NCBI GenBank assembly: GCA_033557685.1
Contig: JAWQRN010000443.1
Coordinates: forward strand, 1-29,479
DNA from: Sperchopsis tessellata
Lineage: Eukaryota; Arthropoda; Insecta; Coleoptera; Hydrophilidae
Direction: 5' to 3'
Length of the DNA: 29,479 nucleotides
A program made the translations under genes and the position numbers. This document shows positions 10,200-20,755 of this stretch, piece by piece. The notes below the pieces were generated by a model. That model was given only the letters and a program-made list of their open reading frames with translations, did no database searches and was not told the origin of the DNA. Within the stretch, counting starts at the first letter, position 1. Each line of letters starts with the position of its first letter.

Positions 10200-10745
10200 G
10201 TACTAATGTGCATTAACTCTTCTATGTAAGTTTTGGTAAATATTCACTAGATTATTTTGATGTATATAATTTTTATTTTTAAGTGATATTGAATATGCAG
10301 TTACTGTCTTTTATATCAGTTTTTGCAGTGACCTTTTTTACTAGTCTATAAATAACACTTATTTCTCCTGTTTTCTTGAAGATACTAGGACTCTTATAGA
10401 CTATAGTTAATATTTATATCTCCAAGGGCATTAACAATGTGTGTGAATAAAAACTAATATTTTTGGGGCAAAACAACATTTACAATCGCACAAACAAGAA
10501 GAGAATGCACCTTATGCAGTCATTGATTACAGTAGGTATTTGAATTTTAAATGAAAACTATCCTGCAATAACTTTGGTTCACAATATATAATAATGTGTA
10601 TATGAAATATTCTTAAACTTTTAACAGTGTCAATGTCTTATTATATAAATAATTAATAAAAATAAAAATGCATATTTCTTTCTTATATAGTTTGATATAA
10701 ATGTGTACAGTTTATAAATAAATATTGTGTAAGTAAAATTCATAG
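10200..10745. other. AT-rich intergenic DNA, nothing recognised
   Basis: No coding, RNA or repeat features were identified. Confidence 0.4.
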
Positions 10746-10750
10746 GTACT

Positions 10751-10905
10751 CCTAGGCAATAGTCAAATTTCTCTGTCGATTATTGATAGTTATCATCAAT
10801 TAATCAATATATTTTAAGCATTTATTACATCGATTACATGTATTTTAAGCTACTATCAAACTGATTAATCGATAAAACTATCGTTAATAGAAAAAAAATC
10901 CCAGG
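10751..10905. mobile_element. Candidate hAT-like MITE, palindromic
   Basis: A 155-bp segment begins CCTAGGC and ends in ATCCCAGG (the complement of CCTGGGAT), with an interior of ATCGATTAAT-type motifs in both orientations that can fold back on itself. A related segment at 11980-12165 has the same kind of interior and ends CGCCCAGG. No clean 8-bp target duplication was found, so the class is tentative. Confidence 0.4.
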
Positions 10906-11979
10906 CTATACATTATGTTTTCAATTTAATACTTGCAATTTGTAAGAAAAAATTAAAAGTGATTTACAATCTTTTTTACTGCATAACTTCAACTTAACTC
11001 TCACTGTTAAAAGTCTAAGTTACAGATTATACTATCGTTCATAACAGAAATATACTTAAAGATAATTGCATAAGCTTTAAAAATTAACAATAATAAGCTA
11101 AAGCCTTATTAAATATGAGTCATAACTGTATATTTATTTTTTATAAATATCTGCTAATTATCAATGTTCCTTTTAACATTTATAAATTTGACTGAAATCA
11201 AACACAAGTATAGGCTACTATAAAATTTGCACAACCTATGTATATAATGTAGTAAAGTATAACTATTTGGTAAGTAAAATTCATACATATGTGTTAATGT
11301 GTAGAAATTGTTTTTTGAACAAAAGAAATTCATTTGTCACTGTCCAAGCAGGTTTTATACAAATGTTGTATACATAATTTATTGCAGAATGTTCATACAA
11401 GTTATAGGAATATTTTTCCATACTAAATTTTAAATTTCATTTCGAATATGCTGTTTGCGATCCTTTCTCAAAGTATAGATACTTGAAATGGTGTAAATCA
11501 GCAATATTTATTTCCCAAACTTTGCAAATTTTTGTTCTAAATATAATTTCTGTCAATGTGCCTCAATAATCAATTTCTATTGGTTCCCATTCAATTTCTG
11601 CTAGCCACCGACTTGAGAACTTTAGCAATATTTGTATAAATATCAGCTGCATTTAATGTAGTCGCTTCCAGATGAAATGAGTACCCCACAAGTTGCCAAC
11701 CAAGTTACTAAACCCATCACCCCCACCTCTCAGTCATCCACGACTATAAAAAAATTCCGGAACAAACTACAAATAATAGATATTGGGACAATTCCCAGTT
11801 TATATATACTTATTTATCACTAGGCAGATTTCATTATAACAGCACCACAGAACAACTTATTTTCTCTTTTGATAATGGCTTTATCATAAGTACACTTGTA
11901 GGTCCTGTGTAATTCTTTAAGAATTATAGAGGTGTTTTATTTGCAAAACTATTTTTCAGTTATATCAGCCTGACTAATG
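10906..11979. other. AT-rich intergenic DNA between two MITE-like segments
   Basis: About 1.1 kb with no coding potential or RNA motif. It could be the interior of one long degenerate element bounded by the two MITE-like ends, because GTACTCCTAGGCAAT (10746) and the complement of ATCGCCCAGGACTAC (12156-12170) resemble each other. Confidence 0.3.
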
Positions 11980-12165
11980 CTGGAAATTATTTTTGATTAA
12001 ACAATAAAATAACTGATTATTTAATCAATCGATTATTTAGTTAATTGATTATTTGGTTAATTAATTATTTGGTAACTGATTAATAGTTTTCTTTTTGATA
12101 AGTCAATTAATCAATATAGTTGATTATTGTCAAATAATTGACATAAAATTTAATAATCGCCCAGG
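11980..12165. mobile_element. Second candidate hAT-like MITE
   Basis: A run of repeated TTAATTGATTATTTGGTTAA-like units in both orientations is bounded by GCTGGAAATTAT on the left and by ATAATCGCCCAGG on the right. The composition and the CCTGGGCGATTAT-like end match 10751-10905. No target-site duplication was recognised. Confidence 0.4.
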
Positions 12166-12244
12166 ACTACGCAAGATAGTAAAACTCAAATTAAAATTTA
12201 CTAATTGAAAATATGCTTTAAGTTTATATTTGTACTCCTCACCT

Positions 12245-12640
12245 ACGGTTTCCGTAGAATTTGATTGCAACTTGCATCATCAAATGGTCAGAGAAACCTA
12301 TTTCAATCAATTTACAACTGGATTAGGGTCCACCCTTCAAGAAAACATTCTCAATTACAGTTGAACTTGTCTCAGAAACTCAAGTTAGATAAATGATGAC
12401 ATCAGGTCCATAAATCGCGTTAATTGCTCATCCTTCATAACAAACTGACATATCCCATTTAGACCATCAAAGAATATTTTAATAGCCCGATCAATATTTG
12501 ACAATTAGCAGACAATAGCTATCCCACCGCCGGAGTTGGTATTTCTACTAAAACTGTAATCCTGTAATTATCAAAAATTAATATTTCATGTTCGCAGAGC
12601 TAATGTTCATTAAGAGAAACCAGAGTAGGTTGCACTTCAT
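12245..12640 (-). mobile_element. LINE endonuclease (APE-type) scrap, minus strand
   Basis: Read on the minus strand with frame changes, the segment gives LVSLNE (12608-12640), then SRNTNSGGGIAIVC (about 12505-12550), and finally GFSDHLMMQVAIKF (about 12255-12295). This is the order found in the apurinic-type endonuclease of non-LTR retrotransposons: LxETW-like motif, then GGG(I/V)AI, then terminal SDH. The scattered stops show it is dead. It opposes the LINE in WBP11 intron 2 in orientation, so it is a separate insertion. Confidence 0.55.
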
Positions 12641-12762
12641 TCCATAAAATCTGCAAGAAATAGACTTTGTTACAGATGCTCCAAAAATTCAAATGGTTTA
12701 AATCAATTTCAATAATGACATTAAAAAGGAACACTGAATCACAAACCATTGAATGCCTACCA

Positions 12763-12836
12763 GATGCATTCACTTTATCGAAATCACCGATTCATGGTGG
12801 ATGCATTCACTTTATCGAAATCACCGATTAATGGTG
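12763..12836. repeat. Tandem duplication, 37-bp unit x 2
   Basis: The unit starting GATGCATTCACTTTATCG occurs at 12763-12799 and 12800-12836 with one mismatch. The small open frame spanning it (12749-12958) is not supported as a gene. Confidence 0.9.
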
Positions 12837-12959
12837 AAATGTACTTGTCAGCTACTCCCCGCAATGCCATACAGATGAAGCCGCTCCAAAGTATGCCCCA
12901 TATAATCTCTATCGATCAGAAACTCTGCACTCTAAGGTTTCAGACTTTCACTTTTTGAG

Positions 12960-13800
12960 AATCTATATTACCTATAATAGGTTCAGTTTTACATATTATT
13001 GAACTTTTTGTAGGTGGCCCACCACCACTTGCTTCCTGATTTGTTATAGCACTCCATTAATTTCTCACGATGTACAATAAGGCGGTGACCACTTGCTCCT
13101 TATCCCTACTGCCTAGAAACACCCCTAGCTTGAAAAATGTGACACATTTATTCGAAATATTAGCTCTCTGAACGTACCAGACTATGAAGCTAACAGTATA
13201 GAAAATACTATTCAATAGGTATTCTTGTATGCATCGATAGTTTAACGCACACAACTAATCGGAAATGTTCTAAAATTGTCTTTTTAACCCGCAAGAGTAA
13301 TAGCGATGTCTTTTATATTAAATTCATTTACTAATCCGTTTATAATGTAATATAAATGGTAATTGATGTCTCAAAAAAGACAAAACGTTGGAAGCAAATT
13401 AAGATATTTGTAAATGATGTGAAACAAAAAGTGGCTGTATTTACAGATTTTGAAAATACCTAAACACCTAAATAAAAAAAAAAATTCAGTTTTTTTGTTA
13501 ATGATTTATTTTTCTTTGTAAGAATACGAAAAATTGCCGAATTAAATCCTACCCTCTATCTCTTAAGATAACTGACATTCCCGTGTGAGAATTGAATTCA
13601 GGATACCTTTTCAGTTTGTGTATATTACGAATGTCATGTAACAGATATGCATGGAGACACACTAATCCTGTATTGTACCCGATTCGAACGGACTTGAGCA
13701 GGTAATGAAGGGACTTCATCATACACCGTTGAGGTGAGATAAGTATCACCCTGATAACTATATTACTCAGGACAGTGAAAATATGTATTCTTTGGAATAT
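12960..13800. other. Intergenic DNA, nothing recognised
   Basis: Two short minus-strand open frames (13057-13254 and 13549-13749) show no family motif, start context or splice context. I do not call them genes. Confidence 0.35.
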
Positions 13801-14462
13801 AAAATCTTTTGTATAATGTCATTATATAATATTTTTATTCTTCTTTAATGTTCGACAATATCTACTAAAGTCTTTTTCAATATACTATACCTAAGTTATT
13901 TCCAAAAATAGTCAAAACATTTAATAGACTTTGTAAATATAAATAATATGTAATGTTTTTTTAAATAATATAAATTATTATTTGATAAATTGAAGGAATA
14001 TAACTTGTTTTTTAAATAATGATTTTGTTTTTTACATGGTTGTTTTAATTTAGAAAAAATATTGAATTTTTGAAATATTAATTTTGAATAATTGCGATGT
14101 ATTCATGAGTTTAATTTGGAGTGTCTTGTTTGTGATTTAAAGTGTTACTATTTGTAAGTATATGCAACATTTTTCCAATTAACAGATATTATCTATTGTC
14201 TTCTTGTTCCAAAATTTGAGTATTATTAAAATCTAAAATATGGTTTGTATTAATAACATGCTGAGCAAGTAATGTGCTATTCGGTTGTCAGATTTGTGCT
14301 GTGTCAACCATGCATTTAGTTTTTGACTGGTTTGTCCAATATAAATTTTGGAACAATCAGAACATTGTAATTTATAAAATTTCTAAATTATAAATTTTGT
14401 TGGTGATTGTTTATGGGTTACTGATACTTTGGTATAAAGTATTTTTATGTATGTAAAAATTT
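13800..14462 (-). mobile_element. Penelope-like element fragment, minus arm (GIY-YIG endonuclease)
   Basis: On the minus strand, 14375-14275 reads LQCSDCSKIYIGQTSQKLNAW and then LTQHKSDNR. This matches the GIY-YIG endonuclease of Penelope-like elements (CxxC..YIGQT..L..RL..H). Downstream 3' material continues to about 13800 and includes a CTTAGGTATAG segment that also occurs in the plus arm. It is 5'-truncated and interrupted by stops. It forms the left half of an inverted repeat whose right half is 14548-15010. Confidence 0.7.
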
Positions 14463-14547
14463 GTGATTTTTTATTTTGAATATGATTTATATGTTTGAAT
14501 ATATGAATTGTTCTGCTTATGATGTATTCTGGGAAAATATTATATTT

Positions 14548-15010
14548 TACATAAAAATACTTTCTACTAATATAGCATCACTAGCCCATAAAAAATCAAA
14601 TCAAAAACAAAATTTAACATTAACTTTTTTTCAAAACTCAAATTCAAAATTGTCTAAATTACCAGGTTTTCTTTGTTCTAAAATTTATATTAGACAAACC
14701 AATAAAAAACTAAAAACAAGGTTGACACAGCACAAATCTTACAACCGGATTAACCTAATAGCATAGCACTTGCTCAGCAGTATTAATTCAAACCATATTT
14801 TAGATTATAACAATACTCAAATTTTAGAACAAGGCAACAAACAAAAACGATTCATTGGAGAAATATTGCATATACTTACAAATGGTAATACTTTAAATCA
14901 CAAACAAGGCACTCAAAATTTAACTTAAGAATATATCGCTATTATTCAAAAATTATATTTCAAAAATACAATGTTTGTATCTGGAATAGCTTAGGTATAG
15001 CATACATCTT
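14548..15010 (+). mobile_element. Penelope-like element fragment, plus arm (GIY-YIG endonuclease)
   Basis: The + strand reads CSKIYIRQTNKKLKTRLTQHK (about 14672-14735), then NSNHILDYNNTQILEQ with a frame change, and later LNHKQGTQNLT (about 14895-14928). It is the same GIY-YIG plus C-terminal region as the minus arm. Homology with that arm begins near 14548 (TTTTACATAAAAATACTTT in both) and runs to about 15000, with a deletion relative to it. A unique spacer of about 85 bp separates the arms. The arms point away from each other, so their truncated 5' ends are adjacent. Confidence 0.7.
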
Positions 15011-15117
15011 TATCTTTATTTATTCTTTGTTAACAACATGTTAACAAGCTTAAGTATGATTTTGCTGTGTGTGGGAGCAGTGTTGTTTATGAATTCGGAA
15101 ATTAAAAATATCACTTA

Positions 15118-15325
15118 AAATGACCAATATAGAGAAAAATGATTACCGTGTGGTAATAAAATTTTTAATAAAGGAAGGACAAAAACCGTTACAAAACAAA
15201 CAGTGTGGTTGGCGTCTATAGAGAAACGTCACCTTTGTATATCACCAGCAAAAAGTGGGCCAAACGATACCAAATGGGTGAAGAGAGCCTTCAAGATGAT
15301 AAAAGACCCGGTTGGTTGTACATCT
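15118..15325 (+). mobile_element. mariner transposase N-terminal fragment
   Basis: The + strand reads MTNIEKNDYRVVIKFLIKEG from about 15121 and, after a frame change, SKKWAKRYQMGEESLQDDKRPG (about 15255-15315). These match the helix-turn-helix region of mariner/SETMAR-type transposases (YRxVIKFLxxEG ... VKKWxxxFxxGxxSLxDxxRPG). The catalytic domain is absent and no terminal repeats were seen, so this is a 5' fragment. Confidence 0.6.
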
Positions 15326-15329
15326 GGAT

Positions 15330-16052
15330 TATCTTTATAAATAATAAATAAATCTGATGATTTCAAAAATAGTGCATTTAATACTTGTTATAGTTAATTG
15401 TAGTCATTTTCATACATTTAATCACTTTAGTCTTCGAAATTGAATTTGCAACGTACCCTTGTATTATGTGTACTTTAGACTAAATTTTGTGGTATAGTTT
15501 TGTGATCTGTTTACGCTATTTAAATAATGTATAAAAGCAGTTACAACTCATGATTATCATTTATTATTTTAATAGTGAGAAAATTATTGAAAGCTAAAAA
15601 CATAATTCTAAAATTAAAAAGGGCATTAACAACTATTCTATACAAACTATTTTCTTAAATACTACTCAAGATATATCGGGTGATATCAAAATGTGGTAAC
15701 ACTCCTGTAACTTTATTTGAAGATAAAATTATATGTCACTTTTAAAATGCTTCCCCTGCTAATCTAAAACATAATTTGATTTTCATTAATTTTTTGATGA
15801 TGTCACTATGCCATTAGTGTACAAGATCTTACATTTAAAACAACTTCCTCTTTCTGAAAATGTAAAAAATACACATGCTGCTATATAAAATAATACATTT
15901 ATTGGATGTGAAATATTTTACTACAGCACTTAAAATAATGCTGCATTTTATATCAAGTAATTGTGTCCTCGTTAAATAAAACGTTGTTTTTCTTACATTT
16001 TGCTGCCACCCAGTATTAATAAATGTTCTACATATATTTTTTACTAACAATA
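15330..16052. other. ADAP1 3' flank and 3'UTR region
   Basis: On the minus strand this is downstream of the ADAP1 stop at 16053. An AATAAA signal (TTTATT on +) lies at 15898-15903. An alternative last ADAP1 exon is possible at 15853-15786 (see findings). Otherwise nothing was recognised. Confidence 0.45.
15898..15903 (-). terminator. Candidate ADAP1 polyadenylation signal
   Basis: AATAAA on the minus strand, 150 bp beyond the ADAP1 stop codon. Confidence 0.45.
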
Positions 16053-16839
16053 TTACTTACTTGAGCTATCTTGAGGAGAGAGAGGTTTTTCAATAACCCT
16101 TTCAATAACTTGAATCCATTGGTCTCGATCATTCTCCGTAGAGGCAGATAGATTATAAATTCTTTCTGGAGTAGCAAGTGTAAAGCTAAAACCTTGGTCT
16201 TTAACACCAGCTGAAACCCCTATTCTAACACTATAACCATCAAGTGAATGTCCTATAAAGATTTCCCCTTTAGGGTGAGCATCTAAAGGTTCATCATGGT
16301 ACATCAACTTTCTGTTATCTAAGGTGAACCAACGCTTTTTGAACCCATCGTTTATTCTAGGTCCCGTCTTCCAAAGCCAACCTTCTTTAGCAAAGTCTTC
16401 GGTTAAATAGTCTACCAAGTCAGCTTCGTTGGCTGATGGATATGCTACTTGCAATCTATGCAATTTTGCACATCTTATAGCCATGTACCAATTGGTAATC
16501 ACTTCCGGATCATCATGATACACGTAAATATGCCTTGTTGAGCCTTCTTTCAAATATGTCAACTGTAGAGAAGTGAGATACTCAATTTTTTCTGGGGCAA
16601 ATACAACATTTATTTCTGATACTCTTAAAGTTGCTTTTGGGTCTTTGTTTTCTCTAACGTAATATTTAAGAGTATCATCAGCCTCAGATAGAATAAACTT
16701 GCGAGGATGATACCTACTATCTTCTTTGCCTCGCTTCATAAGAAAGCCCTGCATAAAACCACTTGTGTATATTTGCCTTTCTGGATAACAAAATTCTTCT
16801 CTTTGGTACTTAGCTCGAATCCACTGTTCTATCAGCACT
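16053..16839 (-). CDS. ADAP1: ADAP1 exon 3 (two PH domains)
   Basis: ArfGAP with dual PH domains 1 (centaurin-alpha) turns off Arf GTPases at membranes and binds PIP3 and inositol polyphosphates through its PH domains. This exon encodes residues 103-364. First comes the linker EQWIRAKYQREEF with CYPERQ, diagnostic of the ADAP family. PH1 (about 132-232) opens GFLMKRG.. and contains RKFILSE, LKYY and the C-terminal W of NWYMAIR. PH2 (about 252-357) opens GWLWKTGP and contains FKKRWFTLD, LMYHDEPLDA and DQWIQVIE. The basic K/R residues in the first two strands of each PH domain fit phosphoinositide binding. The acceptor TTTTAG ends at 16840. Total length is 364 aa, against 374 in human ADAP1. 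The stop lies inside a good GTAAGT donor-like string, so the C-terminus could differ. Confidence 0.94.
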
Positions 16840-17378
16840 CTAAAACATTACAATATATTTCTGTATTACTCAAAGTTAAATTGTTCCTAACTGTAAAATT
16901 TACTAGTCTTAAATATGACTATACTACGACAATCTAATGTAAACCATCTTTATGCTCTTGTTATGCTGATTGCTTGCTAATAAATTATGTATCGCAAACC
17001 TACATCATACATTCTGGTACTTTATATTATTATTCAGAAATGGTATTTTCAACACGAAAATGTTCTGCAAGCAAATTAGGCTTACTTAATATAAAGTAGC
17101 AATTAATATTATTTACATTTATAATAATCACTAATAATATTTTCTGATGAGAGTCTGTAGTGTAATCATTTAAAGTCGGCTATTACAGAAAAATTATTAG
17201 TTTAATTATTGAATTAAATGGAAACGACAAATCAAACAGGATTTTTTACATTTATTTTAGTGAATAAGTTTTTTTGTGAGCCAGCAAATATAATACTTAT
17301 TAAAACATTTTCGTAATTTAATTGAAAATTAAAGTTTAGTTAGTTCTGAAAAATTACTTTTTATCTATAAATACTCAC
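16840..17378 (-). other. ADAP1 intron 2 (539 bp)
   Basis: A GTGAGT donor (17378 downwards) and a TTTTAG acceptor join a CA dinucleotide to A to make the Gln codon of NDPQ-VLIEQW. Nothing else was recognised inside. Confidence 0.85.
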
Positions 17379-17604
17379 TGAGGATCATTTTCTTTAGGTT
17401 TACGGTAGCAGGGAGGTACTCTTTCTTCATACTTAAGCTTTGCATTCATATTGCCTACTTCCTTCATTCTTTCAACTTGAGAATCTTCCCAACGATCAAG
17501 CTTAAGATGCTTTACTTTACTTATATGTACTCCCATGCCTCTGTGCACACCTGAGCATCGTGTGCATATGAAAATACCAATATTATAAGATGCCCATTCT
17601 GGAT
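17379..17604 (-). CDS. ADAP1: ADAP1 exon 2 (core of the ArfGAP domain)
   Basis: The acceptor TTTTTTCAG ends at 17605. The exon reads PEWASYNIGIFICTRCSGVHR, then HISKVKHLKLDRW and ends RKPKENDP. It completes the ArfGAP zinc finger begun in exon 1: Cys21, Cys24, Cys41 and Cys44 in CX2CX16CX2C spacing. Arg49 in SGVHR is the catalytic arginine finger. Residues are about 28-103. The apparent in-frame ATG at 17617 is intronic. The exon ends in phase 2 before GTGAGT. Confidence 0.95.
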
Positions 17605-18075
17605 CTGAAAAAAACATTTCTTAACTTATTAGATAATAAATGCACTACTAAAATATTTATTGTTATGTTCAAATGAATTCAAGTAGCTTGACCACATACT
17701 CTTTCAGCACTTCTCAAAATATTTCTTTTTTTATTATATTTTCACTGAAATCACCAAGATATACAGTTCTCACATGTCATTTTCACTGTAAAAAATTGGT
17801 CCGTACAATTTCTTCCTGCAGAAAACCACATTGGCTATCTGATATTTGACCATCTGTTTTTCTATTAATCTTCTCATTCACAACTTACAAGCCACCTATC
17901 AACCGCGTTTAAGAGACTAATATCATCAACAAAGTTATTCCAGAATAAATACAGTATCAGTGAATGTCTCGATAAATGACAGAGGCAGAAAAGATTTGGA
18001 TATGATAGAAACAGGGAAACACTACATAGATTGGGAGTATGGATATATTTATATGTGTGTATGTATGTGAATATA

Positions 18076-18730
18076 CCCTTGATTTTCAGGACCTCTATTT
18101 AACGGACTTCGGATTTAACGGACATAATTTCCAGTCCTTTTGTCATATGTGAAAATTACCCACCTGTTAATTTTGTGTTGCTTTTAACCAAGATTTGCTT
18201 ATAATTAACAGATTTTTTTTTTAATTCACTGTTATTTTTAGCAAATTTTATCGAATAGGTCATATGTAAGGAAAAACGTGGTAGTTATTTCACCAACAAA
18301 ACACTATTTATGACATCATGAACAAAAGGATATATGATTCAGAGCACCAGTGGAACAATAGTTGCCCATAATATGATTTCTTATTATGCTTCTAAAAATT
18401 AGGTAAATTTTGCTACTTCCTTAATGTTAAGAAAATTACTGATTTGTGTAACTAAATTACAAAAATCAAAATTAAATATAAATTTAAAACTAAAATAAAC
18501 AATGTAGAGTCCTACTGGAAGAGGGATAATTTATTACACTTGCGTCAGATACGGGAGCAGGCATATGCCAGCAGTCCATTCTGCTGTGTTGTTTAAAGAA
18601 AAATAATATGAATTCAGTCTGCGTTTAAATGTGATACATAATTTTATGTACTATTAATTTCATACAGACACCTTTTTCGGACATTCGGATTTTACGGACA
18701 ATCGCATATAAAAGACACCCCTTACCCCGA
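18076..18730. mobile_element. Candidate pogo/Tigger-like non-autonomous element
   Basis: Near the left end is ATTTAACGGACTTCGGATTTAACGGACA (here noted by position, 18097-18124), and near the right end TTCGGATTTTACGGACA (18684-18700) in the same orientation. Repeated CGGACTTCGGATTTACGGACA-type modules close to the ends are typical of pogo/Tigger DNA transposons in invertebrates, from memory. No transposase coding remains and I could not define clean terminal inverted repeats. Confidence 0.35.
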
Positions 18731-18736
18731 GTATAT

Positions 18737-19051
18737 ATATATATAAATAAAAGCCGACTCGTAGCTCAGTGGCAAAATACTGGGCTACTAAGCATGGGGT
18801 GTCGGGTTCGAGTCTTGAGGCGGTTGGCTTTTTGTGATTAGGGAAAAATTTTGCGGGAGGGACGTAAAACGGTGGGTCCCGTATATTGTAGGTAAAATGA
18901 AGACCACGTGCACGTAAAAGAACCCAATTCCAGTTGGAGCACTGAATGCGGCAAAATTTTCAGGTGAGGGAGCATAATCCCTAGTGTCAGTGGCAGCAGA
19001 AATAGGCCGACTTTAAATAATCAAATAAAAAACAAATATATATAAATGAAA
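18737..19051 (+). mobile_element. tRNA-derived SINE, copy B
   Basis: The body is 18753-19035. Flanking repeats ATATATATAAATAAAA (18737-18752) and ATATATATAAATGAAA (19036-19051) form a 16-bp target duplication with one mismatch. The A box TAGCTCAGTGGC is at 18762-18773 and the B box GGTTCGAGTCT at 18805-18815, closer to the pol III consensus than in copy A. It shares the central domain with copy A but lacks a block of about 15 bases in the GGTCCTCGTC region. It lies inside ADAP1 intron 1, antisense to the gene. Insertion was into a TA-rich run. Confidence 0.87.
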
Positions 19052-20453
19052 ATAAATGGATAATGGTTTTTATGTGCCTGTACCAGGTCCGTTTATTTGA
19101 AATACATCATGTTGATCATATGAATAGAGTTTTAATGTAATTTGAAAATATTGACTATATAGTGGCCTTTAAAGATCATTGATTAACAAGAAATAGTTTA
19201 CAAAAGTTGCCTCTGTCATTTCTCATTTTAACACAGGAACGAACGAAGACAAATAAATCTAACCGCTAAATGTTCTATCTACAGGCCCAGTATCTATGGG
19301 GGTTATGTTCAATTTCCATAAAATTGTATTGTTTGTATTATCCAACTGTTTGCTTGACCAGTTCTAAATAGTCAGTCGTTGATCACTTGTTTATCTAGTT
19401 TGAGTTACATACATACCAAAAGGTAATCATTAACACTACTTTAAGCCACAACATAGGTTGGCACTTTAACTGAAATTGAGAATATTGCTATTTTGATCAT
19501 ATATATCTCCGCTGTTAAAGATCTAAAAGGACTACTATTTTCAGGAGAAATTACGTTTTGAAGCAATAAATCAAACTAACAAAGTAATTTTCATAAATAA
19601 AATTTTTAATAATTCTAACTTTATTAGAGAATAATAAATGCAGAAAAAAACATTGCACTCAGATGCATTATGAGATAAGCGTGAAACCAAAGTTGGGGCG
19701 ATTTGTTTAAGATATACATGACAGCAGAAAAAAATCTAAGCTTAGTGGGCGAAATAAGTTGGGAGTTCAGTAAAAGAATCAAAGAGATGTAAGTCTAATA
19801 AGAAAACAGAATTTTAGATGCTGTGCATAAAGGGAAAAGAATCACCAAAAGGTAATAATTAGATACAGCAAAAAAACAGCTAGAGTCTAGAATGACCGAT
19901 CGCCTAATAAATGTAGAACACGAAACAAAAATACACTAATATAAAATTTTAAATGCTATCATGGAAAAAAAATTGGATTACATAAAATAATAAATGTTTA
20001 TGATTTAATACTGCGGGCATGGTTATATGTATAATATATTGGTCTACGATACAGAAAATTTGTATCCACAAAATGACATTCCCTAATCACCATGCACGTC
20101 TAGAACTTCTACATGGTGCAGCTGGCCCATCCTTTGATATTTTCTTCAATCAGTAATTTTATAACTAATTTCTCAACACTGTGGTTCCCATTACAAATAT
20201 TATTTTGACTTTAGTCTCAAAATGTTCATGCAATTAGCAGAAGCTTTGCAAATAATTTTAACACCGACATGACATGTATAAGCAATAGATGAACAGATAT
20301 ATTACGATATATTATCAAATATAATAGAATTTAATACTGTAGCAGTAAAGACAGAATGAGCTCATGTTCAATGCTTGGGTGAAAAATGACGTAAACAGCT
20401 AGAGTATAATGTGCACAGACTTTCATAGCCACACTAGATATCTGCAGGTTTCC

Positions 20454-20755
20454 CAGGAGATAATCGTGTGTAGGCTTTTCTTCTTGCCGACGTTTCATCT
20501 AATCCAGGAGATGACCGTGTGTTGACTTTTCTTCTTGCCAACTTTTCGTCCAGGCAGGGAGATAACGATGGGTTGGTTTCTCTTCTTGCCGACATTTCTT
20601 TCTCTCCAGGAGATAATTATGTTGGCTTTTCTTCTTGCTGACATTTCTTCGACTCCGGGAAATATCTTTGTTGGTTTTTTTATTGCTTATGTTTCGTCCA
20701 CATGGGAGATAACCATATGGACGAAACATTGACAAGAAGAAAAGCCAATACATTG
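20454..20755. repeat. Minisatellite, ~50-bp unit, with inverted terminal unit
   Basis: Units starting CAGGAGAT or a variant begin at 20454, 20505, 20555, 20607, 20656 and 20701, so the period is 45-52 bp. Each contains GGCTTTTCTTCTTGCCGACAT-like sequence. The array ends at 20713-20755 with a partial unit in opposite orientation, so GTTTCGTCCACATG (20691-20704) pairs with CATATGGACGAAAC (20713-20726). A minus-strand open frame (20753-20499) runs through it with 17-residue periodicity, but it has no gene context. Confidence 0.85.

Noticed and set aside
20499..20753. Minus-strand protein with 17-residue lysine-rich repeats
   Set aside because: It is a translation of a non-coding minisatellite whose unit lengths (45-52 bp) are not kept in multiples of three; no start or splice context.
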